The translations under genes were made by a program, and so were the position numbers. Positions 1 to 5,227 of a DNA stretch of 6,722 bases are shown piece by piece. Source of the DNA: an uncultured Lachnospiraceae bacterium (GTDB taxonomy: Bacteria > Bacillota > Clostridia > Lachnospirales > Lachnospiraceae); contig CADBTG010000195.1 of the NCBI GenBank assembly GCA_902797475.1, positions 1 to 6,722 on the forward strand. Reading direction: 5' to 3'. The notes below the pieces were generated by a model. It was not told the DNA's origin. It did not search any database and worked only from the letters and a program-made list of their open reading frames with translations. Each line of letters opens with the position of its first letter. Position 1 is the first letter of the stretch.

Positions 1-1524
1 ACGGTTCCGGTTGAGCGGAATCTGGCCGATTATTTAAGAAGCCTGCTTGCCGAAAACGGCAACGAAGACAGTGTCGACGAGTCGGTTAACCGTTTTGCCG
101 ATTCCATCAGAAACCCGAAGGCCTATCAGATTCCCGAACTGATCAGAGCCGATGTGCGGCCTTATCAGATGGTCGGTTATTCCTGGATGAAGAACCTTGC
201 GGCATTCGGCATGGGCGGCATCTTAGCGGATGACATGGGTCTTGGTAAGACCTTACAGTCCGTCATGTATCTGGCTTCCTTAGGTGAGGATGCGAGATCG
301 ATCGTCATCTGTCCGTCGTCTTTGATGTTCAACTGGAAGGACGAAATAGAGAACTTCGCTACGGGACTTTCCTGTACGGTCATTTCGGGCATTCCCGAGG
401 AGCGTTCCGCATTGGTAAACGCTTCGACAAAGGGCGTTCTGATCACTTCGTATCCGCTTCTTCGGCGTGATATGGCGCTTTACCGGAACATCAGATTTGC
501 CGCGGTCATCATTGACGAGGCGCAGAACATCAAAAACTCGACATCGTTAAATGCGATGAACGTGAAAAAGCTGAATGCCGACAGCCGGTTTGCACTGACC
601 GGCACGCCGATTGAGAATTCGCTTTCCGAGATATGGTCAATCTTTGATTTCCTGATGCCCGGATATCTGTTCCATCATCCGAAATTCATTTCGGAATACG
701 AGAAGCCGATTCTGAACGGAGACGAAGAGAAGCTTCACAAGCTGAACCTGCGAATTCATCCGTTCATTCTTCGCCGTATGAAGAAGGACGTTCTTTCCGA
801 GCTTCCGGATAAGACCGAGGAGAAGATTCTCGTTGAGCTTACGGAGAAACAGAAGAAGCTCTATACGGCTTATCTGGAGCATTATAAGGGCGAACTCGAT
901 TTGGAGAGTGACGAATTCATCGAACACAATCAGATTCAGATTCTGAGCGTTCTGATGCGTCTGAGGCAGATCTGCTGCCACCCGGCGACGTTCCTCGACA
1001 ATTACGACGGCGACAGCGCCAAGATGGAGCTTCTTACGGACCTTTTGCAGAATGCGATCGAATCGGGACACCGCGTGTTGGTGTTCTCGCAGTTTACTTC
1101 GATGCTTTCGTTAATCCGCACGGAGCTTGAGAAACTGAATATTCCGTTCTTCTCGCTTGAAGGAAAGACGAAGATTGATGCCAGAAATCAGGCCGTCAAG
1201 AAATTTAACGAAGGCGAGAAGTCGGTCTTCCTGATTTCGTTAAAAGCCGGCGGAACCGGACTTAACCTGATCGGCGCAGATACGGTCATCCATATGGATC
1301 CCTGGTGGAATCCGGCAGTCGAAGAGCAGGCAACCGACCGTGCCTACCGAATCGGGCAGAACAAGAACGTGCACGTCATCAAGATTCTTTCTAAGGGTAC
1401 AATTGAAGAGAAGATTTACAGACTGCAAAAGAAGAAGCAGAACCTTGCCGATTCCGTCATGGACGGCAAGCAGGACATCTTAAAGCATCTGACAAAGGAA
1501 GAGCTTCTTGACATTTTCCGATAA
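1..1524 (+). CDS. SNF2-family DEAD/H helicase-like ATPase, C-terminal part (5' end outside window)
   Basis: This is an ATP-dependent double-stranded DNA translocase of the Swi2/Snf2 superfamily 2 type, acting in the cytoplasm on DNA; the cellular role of the bacterial members is poorly defined. The frame is open from base 1, and 507 residues are visible. In window residue numbers the motifs are: VRPYQ at 52-56 (the usual LRPYQ entry to the ATPase core), Walker A DDMGLGKT 77-84, Walker B DEAQ 172-175, motif III TGTPIEN 200-206, motif IV VFSQF 361-365, motif V KAGGTGLNL 415-423, DPWWNP 433-438, and motif VI with DRAYRIGQ 446-453. Both RecA-like lobes are complete and no key residue is missing. 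The GTG at 154 is an internal Val inside the conserved VRPYQ, so it is not the start. Full-length bacterial relatives usually carry an N-terminal SNF2-associated region, often with a SWIM zinc finger, which would lie upstream. The gene ends in TAA, 17 bases before a strong terminator, and converges on the next gene. Confidence 0.96.
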   Translation, partial: TVPVERNLADYLRSLLAENGNEDSVDESVNRFADSIRNPKAYQIPELIRADVRPYQMVGYSWMKNLAAFGMGGILADDMGLGKTLQSVMYLASLGEDARSIVICPSSLMFNWKDEIENFATGLSCTVISGIPEERSALVNASTKGVLITSYPLLRRDMALYRNIRFAAVIIDEAQNIKNSTSLNAMNVKKLNADSRFALTGTPIENSLSEIWSIFDFLMPGYLFHHPKFISEYEKPILNGDEEKLHKLNLRIHPFILRRMKKDVLSELPDKTEEKILVELTEKQKKLYTAYLEHYKGELDLESDEFIEHNQIQILSVLMRLRQICCHPATFLDNYDGDSAKMELLTDLLQNAIESGHRVLVFSQFTSMLSLIRTELEKLNIPFFSLEGKTKIDARNQAVKKFNEGEKSVFLISLKAGGTGLNLIGADTVIHMDPWWNPAVEEQATDRAYRIGQNKNVHVIKILSKGTIEEKIYRLQKKKQNLADSVMDGKQDILKHLTKEELLDIFR

Positions 1525-1541
1525 TCGATTTATGACATGAA

Positions 1542-1567
1542 AAATCCCCGGCATTTGCCGGGGATTT
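1542..1567. terminator. Bidirectional intrinsic terminator between convergent genes
   Basis: An 11-bp perfect stem (AAATCCCCGGC at 1542-1552 with GCCGGGGATTT at 1557-1567) closes a 4-base ATTT loop. On the minus strand the stem runs into a run of five T. On the plus strand it is followed by a pyrimidine-rich CTGCTTCTTCTTT tract. It lies 17 bases after the SNF2 stop and 11 bases after the stop of the minus-strand gene, so it probably ends both transcripts. The U-tract is better for the minus-strand gene. Confidence 0.9.
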
Positions 1568-1578
1568 CTGCTTCTTCT

Positions 1579-4149
1579 TTAATCCTCAAGATACTTATCG
1601 TAGTATTTTCTTACAACGTAATCGAGGAAGGATTCGTTGATCTCGCCGAAGGTGTTACGGATGACGCCCTTGATGCCTTCAATCTTGCTTTCGGCATTCT
1701 CTTCATGCGTCTGCTCGTTCTTTTCGAACTGCTTCACATAACTTGCGGTCATATTTAACATCAGCCAGCTGTTGAACAGCTGTGCAAGCTGCTTGCCGCT
1801 CATCGAAATCAAAAATCCGGTGGAACGTACGAAGGAAGGATCAATCGTGTTCTTTACATTGCTCGGAATCTTCTCGATGAAGACGTTACGGATTTCATCC
1901 GCCGAGGTTGTGCGCATATGCGTCATATTGATAAGAGAAGAGTCCGAAGTGTCCTTCTTACCTTTCTTATATTTTGCGTAGCTCGATACGGTATGAGGCT
2001 TATAGAATTCGAAATCCTTTTCGCTGTCCGTATTGGGCTTGTAGTCCGGAATGAAACCGGCATAGCTGTCGAGCTCTTCGGTATCCTCGAAAACAATCTT
2101 GCCTTTCTTCTTTCCGAGGTCATGCTCGAGGCTGTTCTTTCTTGTCTGCTGGCTTCTCTGCTGGCTTTCCGCAAGCTCCATTTCACGCTTTCTTTCGGCA
2201 ACCTTTTCGGTGAACTGGCGGTAAGCGGCCTGCTCGGGTGTTTCGTCAATGTCTTCCTTCTTCTCCTCGAAGGAGTAATCCGGAACGAAGCCCTTATAAT
2301 CCTCAATGTCGGAGTATTCCGCAATATCGGTATCCTTCAGGAATTTCCTTGCGGACTGCGTCAGCGTATCGGCAGCGACAGAAGAGTCGGCTACGGAAAA
2401 TGCGACGTCCTTTGCGGCTTTGCCTACTTCAACGTTATCATCAAAGACTTCTTCGATGATATTGGAATCAGCGGAAACTTTAATCTTTGTATCCTGAATA
2501 TCCTTCGGTCTTCCGGAAGTGGAAGAGATCGAATAATCATCGGAATCGGAATACTTTTCACGGTCCGGAAGCACTTCGGCAATGACCGAATGATCCGGAT
2601 TGCCTTCGATGTTCTTCTCGATTTCGTGAATCTCGTTCAGGAAGTTATCGAGAATGTCGTCCTGAGAATCTTCATTTACGTCGGAAGAGGCCTCAGCTTC
2701 GGGAGTGATCACATTCTCTTTCTTGAAGTTGGAGAGGAAAGCAGAGAAAGCGTCGTCCTTTTCTTCGGGAGCTTCCTCCTCGGCTTCTTCCTTTTCGAGC
2801 GTAATCACGCTCGCAGCATCCACGATGTTCGGATCGTCGAGTTCTTCGTCGTCAACAGGCTTCGTTTCCACGAAAATAGGATCCTCATGGTAGTTGTCGC
2901 CTTCGTCGGGCTCGAAGTCGGGCTCGGACGTATACGTGAAATCCATATCGGGCGGCGTCAGAACGTCATCGGAGAAATCCTCAAGCTCGATTTCAACCGG
3001 AGCCGAAGGCTCGGGAGAAACAAACGATTCCGTAGTGGAAGAGGATTTCACACGTTCGCCGTAGAACGGATCGGACGGTCTGTCGAATACGGGATCCTCG
3101 CCGGGAGCAACGCTGAAACGGCTGTCGCTCGTGTCGACACGGATTGCTTCATCAAGATTCTTATAGGTATCGCGCTTGGGCGCGGACTGTGCGGGATTCA
3201 GGAAGAGATTCAGAAGATCGGAGTTCTTGCTGCTTTCTTCCTTCTGTTTATTAAACGAACCGAAGGCCTGCTGCTTCTGGTTGGTATTGCGGTAAGCCTG
3301 TTTCTGCTCAAACAGCTGAATCAGAGAATCGGAAGAGGGCTTCGAATCCTTCTTCGGCTCTTCATTCTTAGCAAAGGATAAATCAGGGTTAAAGCTTTGC
3401 GAAACAGAAGAGAATGAAGCCTTCTCGGCAGCCTTGATGGCTTCCTCGGCCTTCTTGGCTTCTTCGGCGGCTTTCTTAGCCTCAGCCTCGGCCTTCTCCT
3501 TGGCGGCCTTCGCTTCCGCAGCAGCCTTTTCGGCTTCCGCTTTCGCCTTGGCTTCCTTCACGGCGCGGCTTTCCGCAGCAGCCTTTTCTGCCTTCTGGCG
3601 TTCCTTCTCCTTTAAGATGGCCTCCTGGGCAGCCTTTCTTGCAGCCTTTTCGGCTTCTTCCTTTTCACGCTCGGCCTTCACGCGGGCTTTCTCACGTTCC
3701 AGTCTTTCCTTGGCTTCTCTGGCCTTCTCAGCCTTAATCTGTTCTTCCTTCTCGCGGGCAAGACGCTCTTTTTCTTCCTGCTCCTTACGGGCCTTCTCCT
3801 CAGCTTCCTTCTTGGCACGCTTGATGTCTTCGGCCTTCGGAACGGCGTCCTCACCTTTCTTCTTACGGGTCTGGAGCATGCAGAACTGCGCAAAAAGCTT
3901 AGGAGCCTTCTTTTGCTCCTTCTTGCTCACATAGATTTTATATGCATTCTCCCTCTGAACGAAGTCATATGCACAGCTTATGCCGTTCTCGGCGGCAAAT
4001 TCCACAAACCCCTTGGCATCTTCCTCTTTCTGTAAAGAAAACATGGGAACCTTTACATCTGTTGTGTCCTCCTGCAGGCTGACGTTGCATTCGGGACAGA
4101 TCGTTACGGAAAGACCATACTCCTTCTTACAAATCGGACAATAAGCCAT
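1579..4149 (-). CDS. Zinc-ribbon / coiled-coil / acidic disordered protein, 856 aa, function unknown
   Basis: I do not recognise the whole protein. Its segments in order are as follows. A zinc ribbon at 4-21 has Cys4, Cys7, Cys18 and Cys21 (CPIC-x10-CPEC). A small alpha/beta-like domain at about 33-94 resembles the one in the neighbouring 274-residue protein and recalls DUF2007-type modules. An Ala/Lys/Glu/Arg-rich region at about 95-244 should form a long single helix or coiled coil, TolA-like in composition. A low-complexity region at about 245-745, rich in Asp, Glu, Ser and Pro, is probably disordered and carries short hydrophobic motifs and two copies of a YxGF(V/I)PDY motif (618-625, 696-703). 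A helical C-terminal domain of about 108 residues spans about 748-856. There is no signal peptide or membrane helix, so it is probably cytoplasmic. ATG 4149 has a GAGGAGG ribosome binding site 8 bases upstream, and the zinc ribbon begins at residue 4. The gene has its own consensus promoter and a terminator 11 bases past the stop. The zinc ribbon suggests nucleic-acid or protein binding, but that is inference. A scaffold role would fit the architecture. Confidence 0.9.
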   Translation of the reverse strand: MAYCPICKKEYGLSVTICPECNVSLQEDTTDVKVPMFSLQKEEDAKGFVEFAAENGISCAYDFVQRENAYKIYVSKKEQKKAPKLFAQFCMLQTRKKKGEDAVPKAEDIKRAKKEAEEKARKEQEEKERLAREKEEQIKAEKAREAKERLEREKARVKAEREKEEAEKAARKAAQEAILKEKERQKAEKAAAESRAVKEAKAKAEAEKAAAEAKAAKEKAEAEAKKAAEEAKKAEEAIKAAEKASFSSVSQSFNPDLSFAKNEEPKKDSKPSSDSLIQLFEQKQAYRNTNQKQQAFGSFNKQKEESSKNSDLLNLFLNPAQSAPKRDTYKNLDEAIRVDTSDSRFSVAPGEDPVFDRPSDPFYGERVKSSSTTESFVSPEPSAPVEIELEDFSDDVLTPPDMDFTYTSEPDFEPDEGDNYHEDPIFVETKPVDDEELDDPNIVDAASVITLEKEEAEEEAPEEKDDAFSAFLSNFKKENVITPEAEASSDVNEDSQDDILDNFLNEIHEIEKNIEGNPDHSVIAEVLPDREKYSDSDDYSISSTSGRPKDIQDTKIKVSADSNIIEEVFDDNVEVGKAAKDVAFSVADSSVAADTLTQSARKFLKDTDIAEYSDIEDYKGFVPDYSFEEKKEDIDETPEQAAYRQFTEKVAERKREMELAESQQRSQQTRKNSLEHDLGKKKGKIVFEDTEELDSYAGFIPDYKPNTDSEKDFEFYKPHTVSSYAKYKKGKKDTSDSSLINMTHMRTTSADEIRNVFIEKIPSNVKNTIDPSFVRSTGFLISMSGKQLAQLFNSWLMLNMTASYVKQFEKNEQTHEENAESKIEGIKGVIRNTFGEINESFLDYVVRKYYDKYLED
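3418..3867 (-). other. Coding region of Ala/Lys/Glu coiled coil
   Basis: This part of the 856-residue gene encodes residues 95-244, composed almost only of Ala, Lys, Glu and Arg with occasional Leu, Ile, Val and Gln and no Pro after residue 104. About 135 residues as one continuous helix would be roughly 20 nm long (1.5 angstrom per residue). Acidic and basic residues alternate in a way typical of single alpha-helices and TolA-like stalks. Whether it dimerises cannot be told by eye. Confidence 0.8.
3514..3588 (-). repeat. 18-bp direct repeat within the coiled-coil coding region
   Basis: The 18-mer TTCCGCAGCAGCCTTTTC occurs at 3514-3531 and again at 3571-3588, exactly 57 bases (19 codons) apart. 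In protein terms this is a 19-residue tandem unit beginning EKAAAE at residues 188 and 207, with A-x-K-E following. It suggests the helix grew by in-frame duplication. The repeat length keeps the frame, so unequal exchange could change helix length between strains. Confidence 0.75.
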
Positions 4150-4157
4150 ATAACAAA

Positions 4158-4164
4158 CCTCCTC
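4158..4164 (-). promoter_or_regulatory. Ribosome binding site of the 856-aa gene
   Basis: On the minus strand GAGGAGG lies 8 bases upstream of ATG 4149. It is a near-perfect Shine-Dalgarno sequence and fixes the start codon. The base of a leader hairpin ends directly next to it. Confidence 0.88.
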
Positions 4165-4193
4165 TTCGATATCACGGCAAAACGCCTATCGAA
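4165..4193 (-). promoter_or_regulatory. Leader hairpin directly upstream of the ribosome binding site
   Basis: In the minus-strand leader, TTCGATA (4193-4187) pairs with TATCGAA (4171-4165), a 7-bp outer stem. Inside it GGC (4186-4184) pairs with GCC (4178-4176) around a GTTTT loop, leaving a 4-base GTGA bulge on one side. The stem ends exactly where GAGGAGG begins. No U-tract follows, so it is not a terminator. It could protect the mRNA 5' end, stack beside the ribosome site or be a protein-binding element; no known riboswitch class is recognised. Confidence 0.5.
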
Positions 4194-4213
4194 TTGTAAT
4201 CCAATACTCAATA

Positions 4214-4242
4214 ATTATACCGCTTTTTATGATACATTTCAA
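4214..4242 (-). promoter_or_regulatory. Sigma-70/SigA-type promoter of the 856-aa gene
   Basis: On the minus strand the -35 box TTGAAA (4242-4237) and the -10 box TATAAT (4219-4214) are separated by exactly 17 bases. Transcription would start near 4207, giving a leader of about 58 bases that contains the hairpin. It lies just past the stop of the upstream 274-aa gene, so the 856-aa gene can be expressed independently, with read-through also possible because no convincing terminator separates the two. Confidence 0.87.
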
Positions 4243-4262
4243 GACAAATGAAAAGCAAATTG

Positions 4263-5087
4263 CTAATCGTCGGCTCCGATTTCCTCGGCATATTCGTCAA
4301 TCAGGTGTTCCAAAAGAGCAGAGGGGAGATCGGGGAAGGCTTCCTTCGTCATATTTCGAATCAAATCGTCCCGAACGAGCGCATTTTCCTCGTCGGAAAG
4401 ACCCTCCTCGGAAGCCTTCGAAAGGATGTCCTTCGTGATATTTTCCTTCTGCCATTTGCGGACTTCTTCAATCAGTTTGTTCTCGGCATCCGCATTCGCC
4501 GAAAGCGTGCCGGCTTTGCGAAGCGAAATAACGCCGTAAACAGCCATCGCAAAGAAGATGACACCCATGATGGCAAGAGACATCGGATGAAGTGAGAATT
4601 TGAAGACATCCAGTGCACAAAGCACGACTGCGGCAAATCCGATGATACCGAAGCCCAAAAGAATCACGCCGGAGGAACGGGTGTCTTCGGCCTTGAAGGA
4701 AGCGGAAGTGTAAACAATTTCCTCCTTTACGAGGCTCTTCGGACGAATCGGCATCATGCATTCTTCCTGCATCAGTTCGTCGCTGATGTCGGTTTCGGCG
4801 CTTTCCTCGGACAAAAAGACGGCAAAAGCGGTCTTTGCGTCGTTAAAATCCTCCGCGGCGGTCATTACCGTGTAAGCATAAGGCTCCTCGGTTTCATCGG
4901 CCTTAAGCTCAGCCGTCAGATTGCTGTACTTCAGGTAGCGGACGAGCTTTTCGGCGACATTTTTGCTCTTAAACGTATATACTTCGGTGTCGGCCTCGGG
5001 AATCAGCTCGTCGACAAGATCGACATTGCAGTCCGGGCACCTCGTATAACCGGGTTCATATTCATTTTTACATACGGGACAAAACAT
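4263..5087 (-). CDS. Zinc-ribbon membrane protein with two transmembrane helices, 274 aa, function unknown
   Basis: I do not recognise a named gene. A zinc ribbon at 3-20 has Cys3, Cys6, Cys17 and Cys20 (CPVC-x10-CPDC). A domain of about 60 residues at about 35-95 resembles DUF2007-type modules and matches the neighbouring 856-aa protein. Two membrane helices follow at about 140-160 and 168-189 with a short loop between. A charged helical tail spans about 195-274. The SLRKAG after the second helix suggests that both ends are cytoplasmic, with the ribbon on the inside. An in-frame ATG at 5106-5108 would add seven residues. It has no ribosome binding site and sits only a few bases from the predicted transcription start near 5111. 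ATG 5085-5087 has AAAGGAG 6 bases upstream and puts the ribbon at the N-terminus as in the neighbour, so I chose it. The gene is divergent from the radical SAM gene and lies 113 bases upstream of the 856-aa gene in the same direction. Confidence 0.9.
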   Translation of the reverse strand: MFCPVCKNEYEPGYTRCPDCNVDLVDELIPEADTEVYTFKSKNVAEKLVRYLKYSNLTAELKADETEEPYAYTVMTAAEDFNDAKTAFAVFLSEESAETDISDELMQEECMMPIRPKSLVKEEIVYTSASFKAEDTRSSGVILLGFGIIGFAAVVLCALDVFKFSLHPMSLAIMGVIFFAMAVYGVISLRKAGTLSANADAENKLIEEVRKWQKENITKDILSKASEEGLSDEENALVRDDLIRNMTKEAFPDLPSALLEHLIDEYAEEIGADD

Positions 5088-5093
5088 GGGAAA

Positions 5094-5100
5094 CTCCTTT
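5094..5100 (-). promoter_or_regulatory. Ribosome binding site that decides the start of the 274-aa gene
   Basis: AAAGGAG on the minus strand is 6 bases upstream of ATG 5087 and lies downstream of the alternative ATG 5108. It therefore supports the shorter protein. Confidence 0.87.
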
Positions 5101-5117
5101 TCGGACATATTTGTTTA

Positions 5118-5146
5118 ATTATACTTTGATTGCGGAAAGGTTTCAA
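5118..5146 (-). promoter_or_regulatory. Sigma-70/SigA-type promoter of the 274-aa gene
   Basis: On the minus strand TTGAAA (5146-5141) and TATAAT (5123-5118) are separated by exactly 17 bases. Both boxes and the spacing are identical to the promoter of the downstream 856-aa gene, while the spacer sequences differ. The predicted start near 5111 gives a leader of about 24 bases before ATG 5087. Confidence 0.87.
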
Positions 5147-5162
5147 TCTTTTTTGCATTTTT

Positions 5163-5204
5163 CACTATGGAAATAAAGGAAAATGTGATATCTTTATTAT
5201 AGTG
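5163..5204. repeat. Imperfect inverted repeat in the divergent intergenic region
   Basis: CACTAT (5163-5168) and AATAAAG (5172-5178) are complementary, in order, to ATAGTG (5199-5204) and CTTTATT (5192-5198). This gives 13 base pairs with a 3-base GGA bulge on the left arm and a 13-base central loop. The right arm contains TATTAT (5195-5200), a possible -10 box for the plus-strand gene, though I see no good -35 at the right distance. It may be an operator for the divergent genes or an RNA hairpin in the radical SAM leader. No terminator T-tract follows. Confidence 0.55.
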
Positions 5205-5213
5205 TTCATGAAG

Positions 5214-5220
5214 AAAGGAG
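5214..5220 (+). promoter_or_regulatory. Ribosome binding site of the radical SAM gene
   Basis: AAAGGAG precedes two adjacent in-frame ATG codons at 5225 and 5228. The gap is 4 bases to the first and 7 to the second, which favours ATG 5228, though either would change the protein by only one residue. Confidence 0.8.
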
Positions 5221-5227
5221 CGGAATG

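Noticed and set aside
637..1071. 144-codon open frame on the minus strand inside the SNF2 gene
   Set aside because: It is antisense to conserved helicase sequence and has no domain or start signal of its own.
1..1524. SNF2 gene as part of a phage-defence island (DISARM or similar)
   Set aside because: No methyltransferase, nuclease or other defence gene is visible nearby, and stand-alone SNF2 proteins are common in this group. The upstream side cannot be seen.
1918..3381. 487-codon open frame on the plus strand, hydrophobic
   Set aside because: It lies wholly antisense to the 856-aa gene. Acidic codons (GAA, GAG, GAC) read backwards give Phe, Leu and Val, which explains its length and its membrane-like composition. 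It has no ribosome binding site and no recognisable domain.
3418..3867. Identity as TolA or another envelope-spanning protein
   Set aside because: Only the Ala/Lys/Glu composition is shared. There is no N-terminal membrane anchor, an N-terminal zinc ribbon is present, and the C-terminal domain has no TolA features.
3434..3934. 166-codon Ala/Ser/Phe-rich open frame on the plus strand
   Set aside because: It is the antisense shadow of the Lys/Glu/Ala coiled coil; low complexity removes stop codons from the complement.
4245..4265. Possible terminator after the 274-aa gene (AGC-AATTT-GCT then TTTTC on the minus strand)
   Set aside because: The stem is only about 3 bp and AT-rich, too weak to call; read-through into the 856-aa gene remains possible.
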